The position numbers and the translations under genes were made by a program. DNA of 12,699 bases. Source: Oscillospiraceae bacterium. Its GTDB lineage: Bacteria; Bacillota; Clostridia; Oscillospirales; Ruminococcaceae. The stretch lies in contig RKCM01000219.1 in the NCBI GenBank assembly GCA_014858325.1, forward strand, positions 1 through 12,699. Reading direction: 5' to 3'. Shown piece after piece: positions 1 through 7,204 of this stretch; positions within the stretch are counted from its first letter, which is position 1; the number at the start of each line of letters is the position of its first letter. Below the pieces are notes generated by a model. The model did not search any database and was not told the origin of the DNA. It saw only the letters and a list, made by a program, of their open reading frames with translations.

Positions 1-1842
1 GGGCTGGTGGTAAGCCGCGTGCTGCCGCGCATGGCCGCCGCCGACCCCGCAAACTGCTCGGCGCAGGCCAAGGCCGCCTGCCGCCTGATGCTGCAGCGGG
101 CGCTGGCCGTCTGCGGCAGTGTCCCGGTGGCCGAGCTCAACGCCGGTTTGGAGGGCCTTGCCAACGCGGCGGCTCTGTGCGCCGAGCTGGAAGCAGCCGG
201 GGGCACGCCCTTCCCCGTGGCCGAGCCTTTCCGGGCGGCGCTGCAGCAGGGCCGCACCATGCAAAAAACGCTGGACGCCAAGTGGAACCAGTATTACACC
301 GCCCTCAAAAAGGCGCTGGACGATGGCTGGCAGTGCCCGGAGCTGAAACCCCGGTGCGGCGTTGTTGTGAACGGCCTCATCGTGGGCCGCTGGCTGGAAA
401 ACCAGCTTCAGATCCACGCCGGGCAGCGCCCGGGCCGGATGACCCGGGAACAGGAGGCAAAGCTGGAAACGCTGGGCGTGCACTGGCGGATGCAGGCGGA
501 CCGCGCCTGGGAGCGGGGCTATGCCGCCGCCCTGCGCTACCGCAAGACCCACGCCGACCTCTTGCCCAATGTCTTCTATCACGACCCGGAGGGCTTCCCC
601 CTCGGCGAGTGGCTCACCTATCACCGCCAGCGCCGCGCCAACGGCGAAATGCCCCCTGCGCGCATCGCCCGGCTGGAAGCCATCGGCATGGTGTGGGACA
701 CGGGGGCTGCACAGTGGGAGGAATACTACGCCGCCGCCCTCCAATATTATCTGGAGCACCGGGATCTGGAGGTGCCCATCAAGTACGTCACGCCTGCGGG
801 GCTGGCGCTGGGCACCTGGCTGGGCAGCCAGCGGGGAGCCCACCAGCGGGGCACCCTGAGCGAGGAGCAGACCGCCAAACTGGAAGCTCTCCATGTGGAT
901 TGGGCCAACCGCAACGACCGCAAGTGGATGCGTGCCTATCAGGCGGCAGTGCGCTACTATAAGGACTTCGGCAATCTGGACGTCCCTTCGGGTTATGTGG
1001 ACCCGGACGGCGTCCTGCTGGGCAAATGGGTCTTCCGCCAGCGCTACGCCTGGCAGAACCCCGCCCGCAGCAGCGCCCGCGTCAGCAACGAGCGCAAGCG
1101 GATGCTGGATAAGATCGGCATGGTCTGGGCCGACCCCGATGCCTGGGAGCATCGGTACGACCTTGCCATGACCTACAAAAAGGAGCATGGCGATCTGGAA
1201 ATGCCCGCCGATTACGAGTCGGCCGACGGCATCCGCCTGGCAGGCTGGCTCAAGCGGCAAAAGCACCTTCTCCTGCAGGACCGGGGCGGCCTGCCCCCCG
1301 CCCGAAGCAAGGCCCTGCGGGAGCTGTTCCGGGGCGAGCCCACCCGCCGCAAGGCAAAGGTCGGCAAGCGGGAGAGCGGCACCCGGCGGGAAAAGAACTG
1401 GAACGCCAATTACCGCCGTGCCCGCACCTACTATCGCCGCCGGGGCGATCTCCTCGTCCCCGCCAGCTATGTGGACGAGGGCGGCTTCCGTCTTGGCGTC
1501 TGGATCTCCAACCTCCGCGCCGCCCGCAAGCTGCGGCCGGATTCCCCGCAGGTCACGCCCGCCCACATTGCGCTGCTGGACGCCATCGGCATGGAGTGGG
1601 ACGCGCGGGAGGCCAAATGGCAGGTGGCCCTGCAGCGGGCTGCCGCCTACCGCAAGACCCACGGCGACCTGCAGGTGCCGGTCAACTACAAATCCGACGA
1701 CGGTTTCTGCCTGGGCGACTGGGTGCGCCGGATGCGCACCCTTTACGCCGCCCACGACGAAAAGCTTACCGCCGCCCGCATCCAGGCGCTGGAAGGGCTG
1801 GGCATGGCGTGGGGCGATGCCGCCGAAGAAACGCCGACCTGA
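1..1842 (+). CDS. Helicase-associated repeat protein, C-terminal part (5' end outside window)
   Basis: The frame is open to the first base of the window, so this is read as the C-terminal portion of a larger protein. The GTG at 7 has no ribosome binding site and is probably internal. After about 90 residues of alanine-rich helical sequence come seven tandem repeats of about 70 residues, starting near nt 280, 505, 712, 919, 1141, 1396 and 1615. Each follows the pattern W..Y..A..Y...HGDL.VP..Y...DG..LG.W....R......L...R...L..IGM.W, which is the helicase-associated domain (PF03457). In known proteins these repeats sit behind a DEAD/DEAH or SNF2-type helicase core and are thought to bind nucleic acid. 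No Walker motifs are in the visible part, so the helicase core is inferred to lie upstream. Repeat 5 has lost the IGM.W ending and is followed by a basic linker (KAKVGKRESGTRREK). The gene ends at TGA 1840-1842, just before a strong terminator. Confidence 0.85.
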   Translation, partial: GLVVSRVLPRMAAADPANCSAQAKAACRLMLQRALAVCGSVPVAELNAGLEGLANAAALCAELEAAGGTPFPVAEPFRAALQQGRTMQKTLDAKWNQYYTALKKALDDGWQCPELKPRCGVVVNGLIVGRWLENQLQIHAGQRPGRMTREQEAKLETLGVHWRMQADRAWERGYAAALRYRKTHADLLPNVFYHDPEGFPLGEWLTYHRQRRANGEMPPARIARLEAIGMVWDTGAAQWEEYYAAALQYYLEHRDLEVPIKYVTPAGLALGTWLGSQRGAHQRGTLSEEQTAKLEALHVDWANRNDRKWMRAYQAAVRYYKDFGNLDVPSGYVDPDGVLLGKWVFRQRYAWQNPARSSARVSNERKRMLDKIGMVWADPDAWEHRYDLAMTYKKEHGDLEMPADYESADGIRLAGWLKRQKHLLLQDRGGLPPARSKALRELFRGEPTRRKAKVGKRESGTRREKNWNANYRRARTYYRRRGDLLVPASYVDEGGFRLGVWISNLRAARKLRPDSPQVTPAHIALLDAIGMEWDAREAKWQVALQRAAAYRKTHGDLQVPVNYKSDDGFCLGDWVRRMRTLYAAHDEKLTAARIQALEGLGMAWGDAAEETPT

Positions 1843-1871
1843 AAAACGCCTATTATCCTATAAAAACAATA

Positions 1872-1922
1872 CGCCCGGAGCCTTGCGGCAGCCAAAACCG
1901 CAAAGCTCCGGGCGTGATTTTT
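1872..1922. terminator. Bidirectional intrinsic terminator between converging genes
   Basis: Arms CGCCCGGAGC-c-TTGCGG and CCGCAA-a-GCTCCGGGCG pair almost perfectly across a 9-nt loop (1872-1914). On the plus strand TGATTTTT follows; on the minus strand TATTGTTTTTATAGG follows. It lies 29 nt past the helicase-repeat stop and directly behind the stop of the minus-strand gene ending at 1921, so it can end transcription from both sides. Confidence 0.85.
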
Positions 1923-2685
1923 ACACCGTCGCCAGCACGGCCAGAATGCTCTGCCAGCGGGGATTCTGCACGGGCTGGAAGGCCATGGTGCGGACACTGC
2001 CGCTGCCGGATGCAGCCGGAGCGGGGGACGCAGGCTGCGGGGTGCTGTCGGCGGGGCGGGCAAAGGGGGAGGCAAGGTCGGCCTGCCAGCGGCCCGCAAG
2101 GCGGACAGCCTCGGGGCAGGCCTGCAGGGCGCGGCGCTCCGGGTAGGCGAGAAAATCGCCCAGCCAGCACAGCACGGCGGCCAGCGGCAAAAGAGCGTTC
2201 TGGGCGGCGGCATCGCTGCTCCAGCAGCTCCACTGCCCGCCCCGGCCCACAAAGCTTTCGGCGGTGATGAGCGCCCCCGCCTTCTGGCCGGGGTCCGGCT
2301 GGGGGAGGGCGGCGCTGCCCGCACAGCGGCGCAGCACAGCAAGCACCCGCTTCGCGCGGGCTTCGTCCAGCACGTCGTCCCGGATGTAGGCGGCAAAGTC
2401 CGCCTCGCTCAGCAGGGCGTCCGCCCGGGCCGGGAAGCGCCCGGTCATCTCGCCGGAGGCGTTGTGGCAGCTCTGCCAGCCCTTGCGGAACAACTGGAAG
2501 TGGAGGCTGCGGCGGCCCATGGTGGAGGCAAACACCCGTACCCGGCCCGTGGGCTCCTGACGCAGCTCCAGCGCAGCGTCGTTGCCGCCGATATCCTGCA
2601 CATCCACCCGGAGCAGCAAAGCCGAACGGGGGCTCTGGGCAGACATAGCGCGGTGCATCTTCTCAAAATAACGGGCAGCATCCAT
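1921..2685 (-). CDS. Hypothetical protein, 254 aa, downstream of MoxR-VWA genes
   Basis: I do not recognise this protein. The start at 2685 is supported by an AAGGAG ribosome binding site about 10 nt upstream. The N-terminal half has alternating charged and hydrophobic stretches with RVDVQDIGGNDAALEL and FASTMGRRSLHFQLFRKGW, which looks like a compact beta-rich fold. The middle is helical with an aromatic patch (GGQWSCWSSDAAAQN). A Pro/Ala/Ser-rich linker at about residues 210-230 precedes a short hydrophobic end (WQSILAVLATV). There is no signal peptide and no clear transmembrane helix. It lies 176 nt downstream of the VWA gene on the same strand and has a good promoter of its own (2769-2797), so it may be transcribed both alone and by read-through. 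A role beside the MoxR-VWA pair is only a guess from position. The stop codon is TAA at the edge of the shared terminator. Confidence 0.7.
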   Translation of the reverse strand: MDAARYFEKMHRAMSAQSPRSALLLRVDVQDIGGNDAALELRQEPTGRVRVFASTMGRRSLHFQLFRKGWQSCHNASGEMTGRFPARADALLSEADFAAYIRDDVLDEARAKRVLAVLRRCAGSAALPQPDPGQKAGALITAESFVGRGGQWSCWSSDAAAQNALLPLAAVLCWLGDFLAYPERRALQACPEAVRLAGRWQADLASPFARPADSTPQPASPAPAASGSGSVRTMAFQPVQNPRWQSILAVLATV

Positions 2686-2715
2686 GGCGGGTCGTCTCCT
2701 TCCGGCAGTTCACGG

Positions 2716-2748
2716 GGCTGGGTGTGATTTCGCGTCTTCACACCAGCC
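2716..2748 (-). promoter_or_regulatory. Hairpin in the 5' leader of the 254-aa gene
   Basis: In the minus-strand RNA GGCTGGTGTGA pairs with TCACACCCAGCC, 11 bp with one bulged base and a 10-nt loop. It sits between the promoter and the ribosome binding site. No T-run follows, so it is not a terminator. I do not recognise it as a known riboswitch. Confidence 0.5.
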
Positions 2749-2768
2749 TACGGTTGTTCTCTGAGAGG

Positions 2769-2797
2769 ATTATACCACAACGCACAACAAAATACAA
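2769..2797 (-). promoter_or_regulatory. Promoter for the 254-aa hypothetical gene
   Basis: Read on the minus strand: TTGTAT (2792-2797), a 17-nt spacer, then an extended TGG-TATAAT (-10 at 2769-2774). The predicted transcript start is near 2762, giving a leader of about 76 nt. Confidence 0.65.
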
Positions 2798-2861
2798 CTA
2801 TAAGTTTGCTGATTTGGCAAAAATATTTTTTAAGAGGACAACGATACAAACATAATAGTTG

Positions 2862-4616
2862 TTAATCACCCAGCGCCCGGATCTCATTCTGGATGAGCCG
2901 CCCTGCGGCACGGGCCAGCTGGTCCATGCCCCGGATGCGGGCGAGGTCTTTGCCGTAGATGCGCTCTGCGGCGGGGATGGAGGCGTTTTCCCCCATGAAG
3001 ACGGCGCTCACCCGCACGCCCTTCCGGCGCAGGGCGCGCACCTCGGCGGCTGCGTCGTCCACGCCCGCCTGCCCGCCGTAATCGCGGCCCAGCGGGTTTT
3101 CGGGGCTGGGGGGCACCCGGCGGCTGTCGTTGGGGGAAGCGTCCGTCAGCAAGATCAGCAGGTGCCGGGGCGCGGGGCCGGGGTCAAAGGCGATGAGGTC
3201 GCCCGCTGCCCGCAGGGCCAGGCCGTCGCGGTTCCAGCCGGAGGCAAAATACTGGTGGATGTTCTGTCCGTTTTTGTCGGTGAATTTTTTCAGCACCCGC
3301 AGGACGGTGTAGCCCCGCAGGCTGCAAAAGCTGCTCACCCGCACCGGGATGCGGCAGTTGGCCAGGCTCTCGGCCAGGATGGACCCCTGTGCCGCGATGA
3401 CCTCCTGACAGTGCAGCCGGGAGGCCGAGGCGTCCAGCAGCAGGTCCACGGTAAAGGAGGGCTGGTTCTCCTCCTCCGCGCAGCGGAACACTCGGCTGTC
3501 GTCCAGCAGCGGGGCCCGCCAGACCCGCACGGGGTCCAGATGGCCGCTGCGGGCAATGCGGGCGTTGGGCTGCTGGTGCACGAGGATGCAGTTGCGGATT
3601 TGTTCGGTGAGGCGCAGGACCACGCTGCGGTGGAGCTCTCGGTTTTTGGCGTAGTAGGCCCGGTTGCGGTCGGCCTGCAGCTGGGCCTGCTCGGCTAAGT
3701 GCTTCGCCTCCGGGGTAGGGGCTTGCTCGGGGCTGGGCACCCCCGCCGCAAACCAGAGGTGGCACCCCAGGTGGTCCCCGGTGCACAGCTCCTGCTCGGC
3801 CTTGAGCAGCCGCTCGGGCGGGTAGAGGCTGCGGCCAAAGCAGCTCTCGATGTAAGCGCGGTCCTCGGCGGCGTTCTGCTTCAGGGTGATGTGGGCCAGC
3901 CGCTTATCCACCGTCGGCCCGCCGCCGCCCGCGCTCACGCTGCCGGAGTGCTCCACCGTCATGCGGTCGGTCTTGATCATCTGGGTGGGCAGGGTGCGGG
4001 CGGCAAGGCCGGCCAGCACGCCCTCCAAGTGCAGGTGCAGGCCCGCTTTCTGCCGAATCTTGCCGTCAAACAGTGCAAATTTGGCGTAAAGGGCCAGCAC
4101 AGCCGCTTTGAGTTCGTCGGGTTTGGGCGGGGTCTTTGGGGCCAGCGCGTCGGCCAGCTGGCTCTCGTAGGGGGTCAGCACCGGGCCGCTTTTGCCCTGC
4201 ACCCGCCGCCAGCGGGCGGCCTGCATGGAGTAGACCAGCTGGTTTTTGGCCATCCACTCCTGCCGCGAGAGCTTATACTGGATGGCAAAGAAATAATCCG
4301 CGTGGGCGCGCCGCAATTCGGCCAGCACCGGGCGGCAGGGCAGCTCCAGCCGGTAAGCGGCGCACTCCAGATAAAGCCAGGTCAGATCGTCCAGCAGGGG
4401 CTGCCGGATGTCGCCGTCCCAGGTCTGGAACAGCGCCCGCACCCGGTCGTCGCCGTAATATTTGTGCACAAGGCCCACGATGCAGTTCATGTAAAAATCC
4501 ACGGTGCCGTCGGTGCAGCGGGCCAGAAACAACGGCTCAAAGCCGTATTCGCCCGCCGCCGCCCACACCTGATTGGCGGCCCGCCGCTCGGTGGCGGTGT
4601 AGCTCTGGGCTTCCAT
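2862..4616 (-). CDS. VWA-domain (MIDAS) protein, partner of MoxR ATPase
   Basis: 584 aa, starting at 4616 only 12 nt after the stop of the MoxR-type gene, with a weak GGGGG ribosome binding site. The C-terminal third is a von Willebrand factor A domain. DLLLDASAS carries the MIDAS D395-x-S397-x-S399, N462-R463-D464-G465 lies where the NxDG segment of NorD/CobT-like proteins lies, and LLILLTD492 supplies the second metal-site aspartate. The N-terminal 380 residues are mostly helical and charged, with no signal peptide or membrane span, so the protein should be cytoplasmic. In known MoxR-VWA pairs (NorQ/NorD, CbbQ/CbbO, RavA/ViaA) the AAA+ ring and the VWA protein act as a chaperone that activates or inserts metal into a target enzyme. 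The target here is unknown. An out-of-frame reading on the opposite strand is long but is a GC-bias shadow. Confidence 0.85.
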   Translation of the reverse strand: MEAQSYTATERRAANQVWAAAGEYGFEPLFLARCTDGTVDFYMNCIVGLVHKYYGDDRVRALFQTWDGDIRQPLLDDLTWLYLECAAYRLELPCRPVLAELRRAHADYFFAIQYKLSRQEWMAKNQLVYSMQAARWRRVQGKSGPVLTPYESQLADALAPKTPPKPDELKAAVLALYAKFALFDGKIRQKAGLHLHLEGVLAGLAARTLPTQMIKTDRMTVEHSGSVSAGGGGPTVDKRLAHITLKQNAAEDRAYIESCFGRSLYPPERLLKAEQELCTGDHLGCHLWFAAGVPSPEQAPTPEAKHLAEQAQLQADRNRAYYAKNRELHRSVVLRLTEQIRNCILVHQQPNARIARSGHLDPVRVWRAPLLDDSRVFRCAEEENQPSFTVDLLLDASASRLHCQEVIAAQGSILAESLANCRIPVRVSSFCSLRGYTVLRVLKKFTDKNGQNIHQYFASGWNRDGLALRAAGDLIAFDPGPAPRHLLILLTDASPNDSRRVPPSPENPLGRDYGGQAGVDDAAAEVRALRRKGVRVSAVFMGENASIPAAERIYGKDLARIRGMDQLARAAGRLIQNEIRALGD

Positions 4617-4628
4617 GGCAGCGCCCCC

Positions 4629-5558
4629 TTAGCCGAACAGCTTGGCGGCGGTGAGCTGGGCCGGGATGCGGGCGGCGATGGCGTCCCGGATGAGCCCCTG
4701 CTCGTAGGAATCAAAGGCCTTGTTGGTGATGCCCATGTCCAGCGCCTGCCCGGCGGGGATGCCCCGGCGGATGAGCCGCAGAGCGTCCAGCATTCCGCGC
4801 AGGTCCAGCGCCTTGGTGGAGATCTCCGCGCTGTCGCACTTTTTTTGCAGGTCGAGGAAGAGCTGGGCGAACTGGTGGACGTACCTGCCGTTCAGCTCCG
4901 GGAACTGGGCCCGCAGCAGCTTTTCCAGATTTTCCTCGGTGATGGTGGGCATCTGGATGACCACGAAGCGGGAGGTGAGGGCCTCGTTCAGCTCCCGGGT
5001 GCCCGCGTAGCCGTAGTTCATGGTGGCGATGAAGCGGGTCTCCTCGGCCAGCGGGATGCGCTCGTAGCCGGGTACGTCGATGGCGCGGCGGAAATCCAGC
5101 ACTGCGTGCAGCACGGCCAGCGCCTCGTTTTTGGCCATGTTGATCTCATCCAGCACGCCAAAGCCGCCGCACTGGGCGCAGCGGTAGACGGGGCCGGGCC
5201 GGAACTTCACCTGCCCGCCCTCAAAGGTGTCCATGCCGATGAGGGAGGCGGCGTCCATGTTGACGTGGAACGAGATGTCCCACGCGGGGCGGCCAAAGGC
5301 GGCGGCGAGGTTTTCCGCCAGCACGTTTTTGCCGGTGGCCTTGCCGCCCGCCAGCAGCAGGTTCTCGCCGCACAGCAGCGCGGCCAGTGCCTGGTCCCAC
5401 ACGTCTTTTCCGTAATAGGTAAACGCCGATTGCGGCACCCGGGGCTGCAGCGCCTCGGGCAGGGCATGGGCGGCGCGGTATTCCTCTACCGCAGCCAGCA
5501 GGGCAGAGTTGACCCCTTCCTGCCGCAGCGTTTCCAGTAAAGCATTCGTTTCAGACAT
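4629..5558 (-). CDS. MoxR-family AAA+ ATPase
   Basis: 309 aa. The ATG at 5558 (MSETNALLET) was chosen over the in-frame ATG at 5591 because AAGGAG lies 9 nt before it, inside what would otherwise be coding. Domains in order: a Walker A variant GGKATGKN (residues 71-78), GMDTFEGGQVKFRPGPV, Walker B VLDEIN (135-140), sensor 1 in ATMN (N181), and arginine finger SRF (R197). A lid domain follows to the C terminus. This is the MoxR/CbbQ/NorQ type of AAA+ ATPase, which works with VWA proteins; one is encoded directly downstream. Two details are unusual: asparagine follows the P-loop lysine where Ser/Thr is usual, and a CAQC pair (C127, C130) sits just before Walker B. The promoter is at 5609-5637. 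Confidence 0.9.
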   Translation of the reverse strand: MSETNALLETLRQEGVNSALLAAVEEYRAAHALPEALQPRVPQSAFTYYGKDVWDQALAALLCGENLLLAGGKATGKNVLAENLAAAFGRPAWDISFHVNMDAASLIGMDTFEGGQVKFRPGPVYRCAQCGGFGVLDEINMAKNEALAVLHAVLDFRRAIDVPGYERIPLAEETRFIATMNYGYAGTRELNEALTSRFVVIQMPTITEENLEKLLRAQFPELNGRYVHQFAQLFLDLQKKCDSAEISTKALDLRGMLDALRLIRRGIPAGQALDMGITNKAFDSYEQGLIRDAIAARIPAQLTAAKLFG

Positions 5559-5608
5559 CCCACACATCTCCTTGCGGGTTGGCTTTGCCAAACCCTGTTT
5601 TCGGCCTT

Positions 5609-5637
5609 ATCATAGCACAAACGGCGGGTTTTGTGTA
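5609..5637 (-). promoter_or_regulatory. Promoter of the MoxR-VWA operon
   Basis: On the minus strand: TACACA (5632-5637), a 17-nt spacer, then an extended TGC-TATGAT (-10 at 5609-5614). It is divergent from the transporter promoter about 70 bp away. The leader is about 45 nt. Confidence 0.65.
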
Positions 5638-5706
5638 GCCCGCGGGGGTTTTCTTAGCCGGATTTTTGCCGCAGGAGCCCGCCCAACCGGCGTCGGAAAG
5701 AAAAAA

Positions 5707-5735
5707 TTGACAGAGCGCAGGAAATACGGTAAAAT
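5707..5735 (+). promoter_or_regulatory. Promoter of the symporter-desulfidase operon
   Basis: A near-consensus promoter: TTGACA (5707-5712), 17-nt spacer, TAAAAT (5730-5735). Transcription should begin near 5742, giving a leader of about 38 nt. Confidence 0.8.
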
Positions 5736-5752
5736 AATAACGATTCTGTCAA
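5707..5752. promoter_or_regulatory. Inverted repeat spanning the symporter promoter (possible operator)
   Basis: TTGACAGA (5707-5714) and its exact complement TCTGTCAA (5745-5752) flank the promoter. One arm overlaps the -35 box; the other lies just past the predicted transcript start. This suits a repressor that binds or bridges both arms. The regulator is unknown. Confidence 0.4.
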
Positions 5753-5779
5753 CTTTTCAGGAAAGATGAGAACAAACGA

Positions 5780-7180
5780 ATGATCGAAACCATTGCGGCC
5801 GTCAATCAGGCGGTCAACCACTTCATCTGGGGCGTCCCGGCCATGGTCTGTATCGTGGGCGTGGGGCTGCTGCTCAGTGTGCGGACGGGCTTTTTGCAGA
5901 TCCGCAAGTTCCCCTACGCCATCCGCACCACCATTGGCCGGATGTTCCGCAAAAAAGATGCTTCGGACGGGGCCATGACGCCGTTTCAGGCCGTCTGCAC
6001 GGCGCTGGCGGCCACCGTCGGCACCGGCAACATCGCAGGCGTGGCAGGGGCCATCGCCATCGGCGGCCCGGGGGCGGTGTTCTGGATGTGGTGCTCGGCC
6101 CTGCTTGGCATGTGCACCAAGTTTTCGGAGGTCACCCTGGCCGTCCATTTCCGGGAGCGGAATCAGAACGGCGAGCTGGTGGGCGGCCCCATGTACTATA
6201 TGAAAAATGGTCTCGGCCCCCGCTGGCAGTGGCTGGCGGTTTTGTACTCCCTGTTTGGCGTGCTGACGGTCTTCGGCACCGGCAACGCCACTCAGGTAAA
6301 CACCATCGTCACCGCCGTGGATTCGGCCCTGCTGGCCTATCAAAGCCCCCTTGCCGCCTATCTGCCCACCCTGAACCTCATCGTGGGCATTCTGGTGGCC
6401 ATGCTGGTGGCCATGGTGCTGCTGGGCGGCGTCCAGCGCATTGGCAGCGTGACCGAAAAGCTGGTGCCCTTTATGGCCCTGTTCTATGTGGTGCTGGCCG
6501 TGGGTGTGGTGGTGCTCAACGCGCCCCGGCTGCCCTTTGTGCTGGAATCCATCTTCGTGGGGGCGTTTACCCCCGCTGCCTTTACCGGCGGTGCCATCGG
6601 CAGCGTTTTCCTCAGTATGCAGAAAGGTGTCTCCCGCGGCATCTTCTCCAATGAGGCGGGCCTCGGCACCGGCTCCATCGCCCACGCCTGCGCCGACACC
6701 CGCAAGCCCGTCAAGCAGGGGATGTTCGGCATCTTCGAGGTCTTTGCGGATACCCTCGTCATCTGCACCCTGACGGCCCTCGTCATCCTGTGCAGCGGCG
6801 TGCCGGTGGGCTACGGCGCAGCCGCCGGTGCAGAGCTGACCATCTCCGGCTTCACCGCCACCTACGGCGGCTGGTCCTCCGTTTTCACGGCGGTGGCCCT
6901 GTGCTGCTTTGCGTTTTCTACCATCATCGGCTGGGGGCTGTACGGCTCCCGCTGCATCGCATTTTTGTTCCGCACCGACAAGGTGGTGGGCCCCTTCCTC
7001 GTGCTCTACTCCTTCGTGGCCATTCTGGGCGCGACGATGGACCTGGGCCTGCTGTGGAGCATTGCCGACACCTTCAACGGTCTGATGAGCATCCCCAACC
7101 TCATTGCCCTGCTGCTGCTTTCCGGCACGGTGGCAACGCTCGTCAAAGAGTATTTTGCAGGCGAAAAAGCTGAGAAATAA
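5780..7180 (+). CDS. AGCS-family alanine/glycine:cation symporter
   Basis: 466 aa, typical length for the alanine or glycine:cation symporter family (AlsT/DagA, TC 2.A.25). The hydropathy shows about 10-11 membrane spans. Family signatures: GTGNIAGVAGAIAIGGPGA at about residues 81-99, which is the substrate and Na+ binding core, and NEAGLGTGSIAHA at 291-303. The protein should import a small neutral amino acid with Na+ or H+ across the cytoplasmic membrane. The ATG at 5780 has only a moderate ribosome binding site (GATGAG, 9 nt upstream). It is followed after 24 nt by a cysteine desulfidase/serine dehydratase-like gene on the same transcript, so the substrate may be cysteine or serine rather than alanine; this is inference from context. 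A 991-aa open frame on the opposite strand across both genes is a codon-bias shadow. Confidence 0.92.
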   Translation: MIETIAAVNQAVNHFIWGVPAMVCIVGVGLLLSVRTGFLQIRKFPYAIRTTIGRMFRKKDASDGAMTPFQAVCTALAATVGTGNIAGVAGAIAIGGPGAVFWMWCSALLGMCTKFSEVTLAVHFRERNQNGELVGGPMYYMKNGLGPRWQWLAVLYSLFGVLTVFGTGNATQVNTIVTAVDSALLAYQSPLAAYLPTLNLIVGILVAMLVAMVLLGGVQRIGSVTEKLVPFMALFYVVLAVGVVVLNAPRLPFVLESIFVGAFTPAAFTGGAIGSVFLSMQKGVSRGIFSNEAGLGTGSIAHACADTRKPVKQGMFGIFEVFADTLVICTLTALVILCSGVPVGYGAAAGAELTISGFTATYGGWSSVFTAVALCCFAFSTIIGWGLYGSRCIAFLFRTDKVVGPFLVLYSFVAILGATMDLGLLWSIADTFNGLMSIPNLIALLLLSGTVATLVKEYFAGEKAEK

Positions 7181-7204
7181 AACCAGAACACGGAGGAAAA
7201 TGAA

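Noticed and set aside
1187..2396. Frames of 217-319 aa overlapping the helicase end and the 254-aa gene
   Set aside because: Low-complexity Arg/Pro/Ala/Ser translations, run across the terminator, no ribosome binding site.
2686..2861. Riboswitch in the leader of the 254-aa gene
   Set aside because: Only one plain hairpin; no conserved riboswitch core that I can recognise.
3699..5540. 613-aa open frame on the plus strand (and a 279-aa one at 2859-3698)
   Set aside because: Antisense shadows of the VWA and MoxR genes, which have clear motifs, ribosome binding sites and a promoter.
5559..5591. Upstream ATG for the MoxR gene (11 extra residues)
   Set aside because: The AAGGAG for the downstream ATG would fall inside the extension, and no site precedes the upstream ATG.
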